Below, piece by piece: positions 47,991-59,909 of a stretch of DNA of 64,000 bases. The notes under the pieces were generated by a model. It did not search any database, was not told the origin of the DNA, and worked only from the letters and a program-made list of their open reading frames with translations. The stretch is from positions 766,501-830,500 of the forward strand of contig CM018036.1 in NCBI GenBank assembly GCA_008638375.1, read 5' to 3'. Positions within the stretch are counted from its first letter, which is position 1, and every line of letters starts with the position of its first letter. Source of the DNA: Nyssa sinensis. Lineage: Eukaryota; Streptophyta; Magnoliopsida; Cornales; Nyssaceae. Position numbers and translations under genes: made by a program.

Positions 47991-48289
47991 GGTTTCTGGA
48001 GGCTTCCTGGGCCTTAGCGTTTACGGGGGAGCTGTTAATCACTCCCGAAACTTTCTTCTTTCCCTCGCCACGGCAACATGCTAAGGTTCCGTGTTGTAAT
48101 CCATAAAGATGTAGTCTCAACCCTTTAATAAATATAGATTCACACACACACACACACATATATTGTTGGTTTCGATTGGAAATTCGTTGTGTAATTCGTT
48201 GACAACATATATATAAGAGTAATTCGTCGACAAGAAAAAGTTGATTCGATTGGAAATTCGTTGTGTGTTTTTGGTTTCAACTTTCAAAA
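44117..48289. other. Intergenic region between CIA30 and the DnaJ gene
   Basis: The first ~900 bases after the CIA30 stop may include its 3' UTR or an alternative exon; I recognise nothing specific. From 45480 on the DNA is strongly AT-rich with (AT)n at 45887-45908, 46785-46803 and 47949-47988 and a (CA)n at 48143-48158. A GC-richer island at 46485-46745 (gatgtcggctgccggctggc, cacgtgatttcg, cacgtgggcttcc) carries two CACGTG G-boxes but no recognisable gene. Confidence 0.6.
47949..47988. repeat. (AT)n microsatellite
   Basis: About 40 bases of pure AT alternation, 300 bases before the DnaJ start codon. Confidence 0.95.
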
Positions 48290-51127
48290 ATGGCCGACGG
48301 AGAAGAGAAGAACAGTGATTTCTATGCTGTTTTGGGGTTGAAAAAGGAATGCACTGCGGCAGAGCTCAGGAATGCTTACAAGAGGCTAGCACTGGTCAGA
48401 ATTAACAACACCTCTAACATCTCTTTATAACACCTGTTTCTCACAATTCAAACACTATGGTGTTTCAAAAAGCAGAAAACAAATAGAAAAAATGAGATTT
48501 TTTTATTGTTGAAACACTCAAACTTGTTCTCTTCTCTCCATTGGATTCAAAATCCGTTCTTGTTTTCTAGAAAAAAAAAAAAAATTAGTGAATTGATTTT
48601 TCTCAGAAAATTGATTGAACCGTATCTTACATGCCAATCGGTTTCTAGAAGATTTTCGTTTTAATTATATATTTATTTCGTTTGTTTTAACTTATTATTA
48701 ATGGAGAAAAAACAGAAAACGAAATCGATTCAAGGATTTTCTCGGGAAAATTCTATTGTCCTAAATTTGTGAATTGGACAGAGATGGCACCCGGATCGTT
48801 GTTCAGCGTCGGGGAATTCGAAGTACGTGGAAGAGGCAAAGAAGAAATTTCAAGCCATTCAACAAGCCTATTCTGGTAATTCCACTCCCTCCCTTCTCCA
48901 CTGTTTCATTTTCTAAATTCTGTTTGAGAAATTTAAATTGTAAATTTTTAATTATATAAAAAAAAAAATTGATTGTAGGGAGCCTTACAATTCCAACAGG
49001 GCTTTCTCATTGTATACTTGACTCTCTCTTTTTTCCAAATAAAATCGTATAGATGTCAATTAAAAGTGAATTGTATGATTTTGTTTGAATGTAAAGATAA
49101 TTGAATTATTTTATCTTAAAGATGGAGGTGAAGGATGCCGCCATAATATGTTTTCTATATATTCAGTTTTATTGTTGGAGTCACGAGATGCTGTTTTGCT
49201 TTCTTTTACCTTTGCAGTCCTTTCCGACGCGAACAAAAGGTTTCTGTACGATGTTGGAGTCTACGACTGTGATGATGACGAAAACGTAAAGGTTCTTTTG
49301 CCGTATATTTATAAATTTTGATATATATCATTATTTATGTCACGTATCAAAATTAATATGCTGCAATCAAATTCACTGTACTGTTTAACACGGAGCCACA
49401 TATTATATGTATAGTTTTTTTTAAAAAAATTAAGTGTTAATCTCTCACTCTCACTATTTTTTTTTTACAAAAGACTCTTTTAATATTATTTATTTATTTT
49501 TTTTTCCTAAATGCATGGTCTTGCATATCTCATAATTTCTTATAAATTCTGTCTCTCTCTTTTTTTTTTTTTTTTTCTTTTCTTTTCGGGAAAGCAACAT
49601 TCAAACTTGCACATTGTCTCGAGTAAACTATGCAATTGGCTACTTTTAATATCCGTGGAAGCAAACTAAATGTTCTGGCATTAGTGCTTTTCCTCGTATT
49701 GAATTGGGAATTGTTCATTGGTTAATTGATATTTGATAATAAATATATTTATTACTTGTATAATTATTCAAGTAATGAGTAAGAATATACATGCAATGCA
49801 GGGAATGGGCGATTTTTTGAACGAAATGGCAGTCTTGATGAGCCAAAACAAGGCCAATGTAAGCTTTTTCTCTTTTTGGGTCCGTTCTCTTCAAGTTCAA
49901 CAATTACATTTTATATTAAAATACATATGTTTAAATGGAAGTAGGAGGAACCTAAGAAGAAATTTTCTTTTTATCTAATTTAGAGACATGCATTATTTCT
50001 TTCACATGTAATTGGGAAAAATCCTATGCAGCTTTCTTTTGCTTTTTATCTGCTTCTAAGTGGAGCTATGTGTGATTGGACCCAGAAAAGGTTCTCTAGG
50101 CTTGTTCTCTCCTATGGTTAATTATTGACTTTGTGGGGCCTCATGTAAAAGGAAAGCGATCTTTCGAAATCCACAGGAATGTTGAGATGGCGCCGTCGTG
50201 AAGAAGGGTAGTGGCTTGAGAGGATTTTCCTTTCTAATACTGTCTTAACTGATTATCATTTCATAAGCTGTGGAAGGGAACCAGAGACGTTGGAGTCCCC
50301 ATTCATGGTGAGGCATCTTGTAATTTCAGAAATATTGGAGCCACCAGGTCCATTTTGATTGACCAGTAACAGACCTAGGTAGATTCGAAAACTTTAACTA
50401 GATTGTATGTAACAATTCGTGATGGGTAATATATATAGGTAGTTCATTACTCTATATTGAGTATGGCCATGAGCATTAACTACCATCTTTATAGTTTTAT
50501 ACTGATGTTAGTGTTCGAATGGTGGACCCGCCAAGCACCAATCATGTAGGTCGGACGTTCCAAGTCTTAACTTTTGCACACTGCTAAACAGTGTTATGAA
50601 TTTTTGAGATAGACTTTGCTTTGAGGAATTGACAGGAAAATGGTGGGGAGAGTTTTGAGGAGTTGCAAGAGCTGTTTGAAGAAATGTTTCAAAGGGACAT
50701 CGGGGCATTCAGTTCCACCTCTCAAAGTACTGTTACCCCTTCGACGTGTTCTTCTTCTTCATATGCGTCTTGTACTGAAAGTTCCAACGCCACCATCAAG
50801 CGTAATTCTTCTGAAATGAACTCAGGAAAAACCAAGGCTCAAGACTCGTCTAGCTTTGACGCCCACTTTGAGGGATTTTGTTTGGGGGTTAGTGTAGTTC
50901 CTCTCTCTCTCTCTCACACACACACTAACAAATTTGTTTGATTGGTGATTTTTTTTTTTTTCTTCTTTTTTCGTTTGCTAATGTGTTATCTATGTGATTG
51001 ATGAAGACAGGTGGAACATCAAGAAAATCCGAGGAGGGGGAAAGGAGCAAGAGGAGGAATAGGAGGAAGTAGAGGGCGGAATGGGCATGATGTCTCCTCC
51101 AATGATTATTCCAGTGTATCTGCTTGA
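48290..51127 (+). CDS. J-domain (DnaJ-like) protein, six exons
   Basis: Exons 48290-48394, 48782-48875, 49218-49285, 49802-49858, 50636-50887 and 51011-51127 join in phase to give 230 residues. The N-terminal J domain is complete: DFYAVLGLKKECTAAELRNA, YKRLALRWHPDRC with the HPD motif at about 38-40, then FQAIQQAYSVLSDANKRFLY. There is no G/F region or zinc finger, so it is a type III J protein, an Hsp70 co-chaperone that stimulates ATPase activity through HPD. Two short acidic helical stretches follow (GMGDFLNEMAVLM and EELQELFEEMFQRD), then a Ser/Thr-rich region (STSQSTVTPSTCSSSSYASC) and a basic Gly/Arg-rich tail ending SSNDYSSVSA. I chose the last exon frame by phase; the alternative frame ends earlier in an Arg-rich tail. 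It matches by position the Arabidopsis gene next to CIA30. The client is unknown. Confidence 0.93.
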
Positions 51128-53134
51128 TGCTGAAATCATTCACCTACTTACTGACGCGCATCTATCCGTGAAATCTCTTGAGGCCTGAATCATTGTCTGC
51201 ACTTGGAGAGATGATGATGCAGCCAGTGAAGGCATTGTGGTTCAAATCCAAATAGTTCATCCAGTGAGCTGGGTTTGACATCAAGCCTCATGATAGAAAT
51301 TACAGTTTCTGTGGCCGTTTAAATTTCAATTGCAATGTTTTTTGCTCACTTTTATGTTTGAAATATTTGTCCATTCATATGCCAGTGCTCAATTACTATG
51401 TTTGATATGATTATAATTAGTGATCGCCAGAAGAAAAGATGGGAAGTTATCTAAGAACGTTTAGCAGTGTAGAGAAAATGTACTGTTTCTTTTTGTTGTC
51501 CAAATAATATTTTAACAACAGAGAGGGAAGATGGAGGATAGCGGATTTTAACCTAATTTATCTCTTACAACTGTTTGCCCTAATATTAAAATTTTATATC
51601 TATTTAATTTTTAACTTTATTATCAAAGATCCAACGAAAACTCCTACCTTCATCCCTGAAAATGAGACAATTGATGAAATGCTTAGATATGAAGAACTTA
51701 ACTTATTAAACTAGTCAAGTGTTAACTCAATCTAATACAGTCCTCCTCAAAGAAAAAATAAATAAAATGACAAGCTAAAATGTCATTTAAAAAAATAAAA
51801 ATAAAATGGCAGCGTGGTAGTTTTATTCCGGGCCAAGGGGAATTAGTAATAGGTGTTGGAAGAAAGAGGTGAGCCCTACAACACGTGGGCTGAGACCCTA
51901 TGGGGGCCCACATGGGTTCATCGAGCATTTGACACGACCGTCCAAACGGACCAGAAGACGCCACCCATCTGCTTTTAATTTGACGGAGAGAAAGCAAGAG
52001 AGAGAAAGAATTGTAAGGGGCACGCGCCCCTTCTTCTAATCTCGATTTTGTTAATATTTTTCATTTCTAATTTTATTTATATTTTCCATCTTATTTCGAA
52101 TTTATATATATATTTTAAATAAGTTAAAATTTTTATTTTAATAAATAATTAAAATTTTATTACTAAAATAATTAATACCAAGAATAATAATAATACCAAT
52201 ATAGTATGAAAAATTTTGAATTGAATTTTATATAAGATATTTATTAATAAATATAATATATATATATATATATAGAGGTAGGGTGGAGACGGATTTTGAA
52301 TCCGATGACTTTTCAAAACTTCACTTGATCCCACCTTTGTTTCGATTTTATTTATGAATACTTTATATCCATTTCTTTAAAGATGAAAGCGGGAAACAAA
52401 TTATATGGACGTATCCTACCCCAACATCGTTTGCTCACGTTTTGCCATATGATGAAAAATGGACGGGACCCAGGCCTCTTGCAAGTTACCATATAGTTCA
52501 AATGTAATGGATGCACTGCAAATTAATGCCTTTATAATACTGTTGTGTCGTCTAACATATTGCAAAGAAGTGACAGGCGAAACAAGTTGGGGGGTAGAAG
52601 AAAAAGTGGACAAGTTGAGGCATCATCAAGCTTGGAGGATTGAAAAATGTCAAGTTGATATTAGAGAAATGAGTTATAACATCCCCAAGTTGATATACAT
52701 TGAAAACATGCATGTTTGGTAAGACCAATATTCATTGCCCCTTTTCCATATAAAAATGATTTCATTATTATTATGCCCACTTTAAGAATGGGTGTATAAT
52801 TGAATCTTCAACCATTTAAATATTCATTTAGTTTTCCAATGGGACATGATAGAATCAAGTGCACTCCAATTTTGAATGACCCATTCACTCAATTTAGGGC
52901 AGCCGATCAAAATAAAATAGTAAGAATTTCAATATTTTTACAAATAGAAAGGTGATTCTCTAAATAACAATACTTAGTTTCAAATTCTTTGTAATCAACA
53001 CAATATGTCACATATGTAAAGTATACAACTATTATGTGTTTTTTTTTCCAATTAAAAAGTAAAAATTAATTTTTTAGTATTAGCTTGATTATGTCCTTAA
53101 TTCAGACTATGCCAAAGATGTGTTTGATCTGACT

Positions 53135-53177
<43 letters not shown>

Positions 53178-54589
53178 ACAATAATGTGAGAAAGAAAAAT
53201 TAAATTTATACTATATATGTATATATATAAACACACACACACACACACAATAATGTGAGAAAGAAAAATCAAATTTATACTAATTACGTAAAAAATTAGA
53301 TACTTGTATCACTTAAAGTCAATTGAATCGAGATATAACCAGATTAAATTGGACGTTTCTTGTGAAGGACTTTGACCGAATGACTAGCTCGCCCACTTAG
53401 AGCAGATGGAGATTCTCGGACGGGGAAAAGCGACACTCGACATCTATTAAACAACACCAAGAACAAAGCCATACCATGCCCTCGGGAGAAACTAGTGATG
53501 ATTGCCATGAATGCTGCCCTCGAGGACGTGTACAAGAAGGTCTTTGCCGATTCCTATCAACATGGTGCACCTCTTAGTAGAGGGGCGTGAAAACGCCGTG
53601 GAGACTTTGACCGAATGAATAGGGATCGATTGATTGACATTTTGATGAGCTGTGAGCCCAGGCCCAATTCAAAGCCTGTGACTTTCTTTGATTTTGACTA
53701 TTTCCTTGGTTTGCCCTGCCCAGCCCAGCCCAGCCCAATTAATATTTGGCCAGTTTAAATGCAGGCATATGAAGACAGAATAATCAAGGATGAGTTTAAA
53801 CTTGGTCTCCTATTTGGTAACCTTGTGTTTTTACAGTTTTCCAGAACCAGTCCAAAGAGCACTAAATAATTGGGCTCCTCATGAGCCCAGTTTCAAATCC
53901 AATTAACTCCTCAGCCTTAGCCTATTAACTAGCCCATTAAGCACCTACGAACCGGTCCAACTAGTGATGAGATCCATTTGATCTGCCTCTGGCATAGGCA
54001 TTATTACAATAGAGTTGAGAGTGGGCCTTCATGCAATGACAAGATTGCTCCATTATAACATGTACATCACAGTTTCAAGTCATAAAAATAATATCTTTAC
54101 TCACAGTGATAAGGCCGCATACTTTTAACATTTCTCAGACCTTTCAGTAGAAGGGATTCGTGTATCGGGTAACCCTATTTAGCATTATTGCAATATAGCT
54201 AAGGTAGGCAGTTCGAAGTCTTCCCAAGAATAATGACTCCTCTTTAGTGGATACCTCTGTAGTACAAAATTTCACCTTGTGACAACTAAGAAACGGACTA
54301 GAATCCCACTGTCAAGCAGCCTCGGGCCCTCATAAAGTATAGTGGAAAATCAACTTAGGATCTAGGAGGGGATAAAAACATTAAGATAACATGTCAATTA
54401 ATTTTAGAATAATGTTTTATGTCACACTACTTTTCATCACACCTCTATTTTATCTTTCATACAAGGAATGGAAGATAATTAATTACAGAATAATATTTTA
54501 TGTCACAGTACTTTCATCCCACCTCTCTCACAAGGGGTGAAGCAGAATTGCCTAACTCAATTGTCATTTGGAACCTGTGTTTAGTTTAT
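51128..54589. other. Gene-poor region downstream of the DnaJ gene
   Basis: Contains the DnaJ 3' UTR (about 51128-51420) and then AT-rich DNA. Microsatellites: (TA)n at 52256-52274 and 53144-53173, (CA)n at 53230-53249. A 35-base sequence (ataatgtgagaaagaaaaat...) occurs twice, 69 bases apart, around the CA repeat (53179-53281). The motif gactttgaccgaatga occurs at about 53365 and 53600, bracketing a GC-richer stretch that may be a decayed retroelement. No gene recognised. Confidence 0.55.
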
Positions 54590-55200
54590 TTTTCTCTCAA
54601 AACTCGTCTCATTAAGAATAGAGTGGGACGAGACCCAATGAAGTGGGGTATTTTAACATCTTTGCCCACCAAGTTTACTCATTAAAATGAAAGAAGCATC
54701 CTGAAGGCATGTCCAGTTTTAATCCCCCCCCCCCCCCCCCCCCCCCCCCTTTGTCCCTTCCATTCCTTTTATCTCCAAATCCCATTCTAATAGGAACAGA
54801 GTGGGACAAGACCCAACGAATCGGGGTATTTTGTCATCCCTGCTCACCAAGTTTACTCATTGGAATGAAAGAGACATCCAAAACCTCTGTCCAATTTTAA
54901 TCTCCTCCTTCCCTTCCGTTTCTTTTATCTCCAAACCCATTCCAATAGGAATAGAGTAGGACAAGACCCAACAAATTGGGGTAATTTTTCATCCCTGCCC
55001 ACCAAGTTTACTCATTGGAATGAAAGAGACGTCCCAAACCCATGTAAAATTTTAATCTCCCCTCTCTCCTTCCCCTTTCGTTTCTTTTCTCTCCACCCGT
55101 CTCATTAAGAACGGAATGAGATGACACCCAAGGAAGTAGGGTATTTTTCCATCCCCACCCACCAGGTTTACTTATCGGAATGAAAGAGACATTGTATAAC
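54590..55200. repeat. Tandem array, unit about 155-180 bp, four copies
   Basis: The marker motif accaagtttactcatt occurs at about 54668, 54846, 55002 and (as accaggtttacttatc) 55162. Each copy also has gagtgggac(a/g)agaccca, ggggtatttt and a CT/C-rich stretch before tttatctccaaa. Copy 1 carries a C-tract of about 27 bases (54724-54750), which explains its longer spacing. No ORF spans the array. Confidence 0.88.
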
Positions 55201-57359
55201 AGTTGAATGTCTATGGGCTAAGTATTCAAATCTCATGTGGAACCCAAAGTGAATGGCGCATAATTCCATTCAGCTCAATTTGCAACATCCAGAGTAGTCA
55301 ATGACCCAGGACCCATTCCCACCCAGTGCAACTACTAGTTCAAATATGTCTTGGACTTGACCTCTAACTGTCCATTTGTTAAGACCTTGTGATCAATTAA
55401 TCAACCTATCATCAGAGTTATTAAATCCACATTGGAACATTTTTTAGGTACTTGCAAGCTAATTTCGGCCCTTCAAAGTAACAAAAGAGATAAATAGACC
55501 AAAGTAATAAGGTGGATGTCATTTTAGAGAGTACCTTTTATCTATATGATAAGCAATAACATAACATTGTATTGCATTTCACAGCTTACCTAACCCAATT
55601 GAATTATTAGACACAATAATGCATGTTCATGACTTAAAGACTAATACTTTAAAGTCTTTGTGGGAGCCATTTCTTTAGATTTGTGACCAAAGTTGGATGC
55701 AACTTGCACTTTGGTGGGACCAATTTAGATGTTACTTTTTTATTTTATTTTATTTTTGGGTAAAAGAGTGTAACTGAATGTTTAGATTATTGATAATAAA
55801 ACCATGCATAAAGGGTTGATTTTTTTTCTAAATTGAGGATTCTTTTGTCCACAAATTTAAAAAGGCAAAAGGAAAAAGAAAAGACAATTTTTTGGCTAGA
55901 AATTAAGAAAAAGACAAAAGAAACCAAGTAAAATTAATGTTTTTTTTTACTTTTTGTCATATTTTAAAATATTTTTATAATAATTGTTAAGATTATATGT
56001 GAAATTAGAGTCTCAAATTTAAAATAAAATAAAATAAATGTTAAGGAAAAAAAGAGAGGCTTTGGAACAATTACTACAACTATTAAGAGTAACAATTATA
56101 GGGATGTGAAACTTTTGAGTTGATGTAAAAGTATTGAGTATGATAGAAGGGTAATTCCACTTTAAGTTTCAAGTTTCAATAAAGTGTTTCAATTATTAAA
56201 CCATTTAAAAATTAGTGATAATCATATGGGTTAGCCTAGTTGCCGACAATATTTTTTTTATTAGAGGAAGGTTATGGGTTCAATTCTCACTCATTTTATT
56301 AAAGAAATGTTAATATTATTTCTATTCAATCATAAACTAGGCTAGTTAGTCTTTTCAGGACTCATCTTGGAGAGGCTTCCGTTGCTATTAGTTCTGGTTT
56401 GCCTGTTCTAGATTGTGTGTTGTTGTGTAATAATGTAATTATACTATTGAGTTAGTTGATTGATTGATTGTAATACCTATCGCTTTCATAAAAAAATTCT
56501 AAAAAGTATAGGATAAATAATTAATATAACTTTTTCCTTTTACTGATATAACTGTAAGGACATAATTTTACTCACCAAATAATATCACACTACGTGTATA
56601 AGAAGAAACATAGTACTTGAACTACTATTGTTTGATGCGACCTAGGCAGAAGATCATGGGCAAGCTAGCCCATTATAGCCCAGGTTCAGACTACGGACAC
56701 GATGCTTTGTCGCGAACAGAGCCAATCACAACCCTAAACAGTCATCGACTTGACATAGCTCCAGTACGACTTATCAGGAGTTCAGACAAGTCAAATTGAG
56801 TCAACCCCATTCAAATATTTCAAAACAGAAAGTAACCATTAATCCCAAGATAATCGAGGGCATAACCCCACTATAAGCGTCATCTATAGTCTTATATCTT
56901 CCCATGATCAGAGAGTTACCTGCAATCAATGATGCACTCTCCTCACGACAAAATCACATATTTAAACCATAAACATTACATGCATAACGTACACAATTCC
57001 TAGATAATCTCACGCCATCTCAAGCAATACTTTGCAAGTCTTCATACACCTTTCATTACTTCTTCAACTAATTTTCTAACTTAATTGTCAAAAAAAAAAA
57101 AAATTTACAAGCATCACACTGATATCTTATAATCATTTTCGAAATAGTATTTTCTTATCTTAAAAGTAGACACTTTGTTTATAAATTCTCACCCTTTGTA
57201 ATAATGACATAAAAAATAAATTAAACTAACACTAATTATATAAAATATATGTATTTAAGCCTATAATCCAAAATGATGAGTGTAAATGAAAACTCATTTT
57301 GAAGTGACCGGTGATTAAAAAATAAGTTAAGTTTGAGCTTAAAACAGTCAAGGGAACAT
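55201..57359. other. AT-rich intergenic DNA
   Basis: No gene recognised. Notable only for long A/T runs (55735-56050), ggttgattgattgattgta at about 56455 and an unremarkable GC-richer stretch at 56617-56800 with a 60-codon open frame lacking any family motif. Confidence 0.5.
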
Positions 57360-57570
57360 CATTGTCACGTGCTATACATTGGGTCCCGCCACAACTCAAC
57401 GTCGGTCTCCTAAAATGTAGGTAACACTCTACTTCAATCTTATCGGATGACGTGTTTTAATATTATAAAAGCTGTCGCCTCCAAGACCAAGTCAACTTGG
57501 GGCTCCTGTAATCCGGCTCTCTTTCACTCTCGGCTTTTGCTCCCCTACTCGGCTTTCCTATTTTCATCCT
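57360..57570 (+). promoter_or_regulatory. Promoter-like GC-richer island without a recognisable downstream gene
   Basis: Within very AT-rich DNA this stretch has gtcacgtgc (57366, G-box core), ggatgacgtg (57446, ACGT element) and a TATA-like tattataaaag (57463-57473). A CT-rich leader-like run (ctctctttcactctcggc) follows at about 57517. That arrangement resembles a core promoter plus 5' UTR, but no ORF with family character follows. It could be a lost gene or a non-coding transcript. Confidence 0.35.
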
Positions 57571-59640
57571 CTCTTTTTTTTTTTAAATATTAAACCTACT
57601 TTCTTTGAAATTTAAAAAATGATTTTTTATTTCTATTTTAACTTAGGAAATGAAAAATGAATTTATAACTGAATATCTTTATTTATTTTTTTGTAGTATT
57701 TGCCAAACTTTTGTTTGCTTCTTTTTTTGAACGCCCTTGTATTCTCTTTTTAGCATAATTCCTTCATAATGAATTTCCTACTACAGTTATGTAAACTTAT
57801 ATAAATATGATTTTTATTGTGTATCTCGATTAAATGAATCACCAATCACATTTTCAAGTTCTCCATCTTAAATTCTATACAATTAATTAAAATATAAATC
57901 ACATTTTTTTCTAAAAGTAATAATCAAATTTTGGTATGAATTTATAAATATTTTTCATCTATTTTTTTATGTGTTTGAAGCGATAACTAATTAAGTAAGC
58001 TTTTATGAATATATATCCATAGCTCTATGGCTCCTTTTATGATATCATGAGAATATTTTTATTATTGTGTTACTGAGGACTTTGTCAAGTTTGATAAGTT
58101 TTAAGTATTATCACTTGGTTAGATACTTTTTTCTAATTTAAGATTGGAATTTAAAAATTAATTATCTCATAAGTAATTTATATTAATGTATTTAATGGGA
58201 TACTTTTGTGGTTTTAAAATATTTTAATTGGGTAAATGGTGATATTTTATAAGTGAGACAAATTCAATTTGATAAAGAAAAAAATCTTACTTGAGTTTAA
58301 TAGAGAAATTAGGTTATTTTGTTTTTGATTTAGTGATTAAGAACTTATTTGTCAACTTGGACTAATCTGATTTGTAACTCGTGATTTCTGTTAAGGAGAG
58401 ATCACCTGTTTTATTTTCACTCTCTTCAAAATAGAGGAATGTGTAATTTACTTATTTCTCTCATATTAATTTTGAGTTAATTTTATCTTTGAATTGAGTC
58501 TTTCCTTTATTGAGTGCTGGATGTATATGATATTTTACATCACATAGCATCATATTCTAACATATTGATAATCTCTAAGCATCATTCTTATTAATATTTA
58601 AGATTTTTTATAATTATAAAAAATATATTTTAGAAAAATAAATTTGTTAAAATTATAATTTAGTTGTCAAATATTGTTAATGTATTCACGTGTAAAGAGT
58701 ATTTTTTTAATTAATAAATATATATTTTATTTTTTTATTTATTTTTTTTAAAAAAAAAAGTTATAAGAATTTGATTCTGTACTTTTTGGCTCGTAAAGAC
58801 TTTGGGCTCCACGACCTGAACAACACTCAAAAAGAGGGATCTCAGGGCCACCGGATTGCCTCCGGCGATAACCGCTCCGATGCTTAAGTTAATAAACTGA
58901 ATTGAAAAGAATGTAATGAAAGTCAAAGAATGAGCATGATCATAACAGCGTACCTTAGAGTTCAATTTATAGGCTTTGTGACTCCTAAGTTGATTAGGAT
59001 TTGGAGCCGTGAAAGTAGGGATTTGATCATCGAAGAATGGCAGTTACCATGTTGAACACTGCGCTTGAGAGATACCTGTGAGTTGCAGTTCCTTATTGAA
59101 GACTGTTTCTGTATTCCTTGCTCGGTAGAGGCTTAAGGCAATAACAAGATCTGAACCATACGGAGTGTTCTGAATGAATTTCGTTCGGAACATGAGTTCT
59201 GGAAGAATAAGTGCATAAGTATGCTCTAAAGGCTTCGCCTGTTCTGAATGATCGAGTATTATTAGATTTGTAAGTATACTGTGTTTCAAGATGATTGGTA
59301 TGTCGATTTATGATATATTAGAATCAATGTCAACGTGTGAATAAATTAAGTAAATTTGTAGGATAAGTGCACCATTATTCTTATAAAAATGCCAATAGCA
59401 ATGGACGGAAAATGATGAATTTATTCATGGAATGGAGAACAGCAGAATCTGCCAATAATGATCAGTAGAAAAGGTAAAAAAATTATATAATTTGACAGTA
59501 GCCGTCAACCAAATGGTGAAAAAGGAGAGTGAAATTAATGGCTAAAAAGAAAAGGGATCAGTCATCCATCCATGGCATCTCCAAAAAATTGGATGGCTTC
59601 AAACGAAAGCCATGTTAGCCGGAGCCACTCAATCGCTTTA
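57571..59640. other. AT-rich DNA and a possible retroelement-derived repeat
   Basis: 57571-58740 is AT-rich without features. At 58780-59300 a GC-richer stretch (ggctcgtaaagactttggg, ctccacgacctgaac, ccggattgcctccggcgata, accgctccgatgcttaag) looks like a dispersed plant repeat, perhaps part of an LTR, with accidental minus-sense open frames at 58735-58965 and 59044-59289. 59400-59640 is probably the upstream promoter of the DRM1-like gene. Confidence 0.4.
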
Positions 59641-59668
59641 ACCCATCAGAAGATTCAGAACCTACCCT

Positions 59669-59704
59669 TCTCTCTCTCTCTCTCTCTCTCTCTCCCTCTA
59701 TAAG
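59669..59704 (+). promoter_or_regulatory. CT repeat and TATA box of the DRM1-like gene
   Basis: A (CT)n run of about 26 bases ends in cctctataagaa, giving TATAAG about 210 bases before the start codon. A CT-rich core and a long leader with an (AT)n at 59840-59853 follow. Confidence 0.7.
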
Positions 59705-59909
59705 AACCCTTATCTCAGTCCCGGCCCGGACTCTCACAGAGAGAGAGACTCTGTTAATAAAACCCTCTGAATCTTCTCGTTTCGCTCCCTCATCTCTTCG
59801 TAACAGTCGTATCGGGTGGTGTCACCGCCAATAAATTTATATATATATATATAGGCATATATTCTACATATATATACCACCTATTTCGGTTGTTACACTA
59901 GAAGAAGAC

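Noticed and set aside
52459..52722. 87-codon plus-strand ORF in the gene desert
   Set aside because: No motif, AT-rich codons, no splice or promoter context; consistent with chance.
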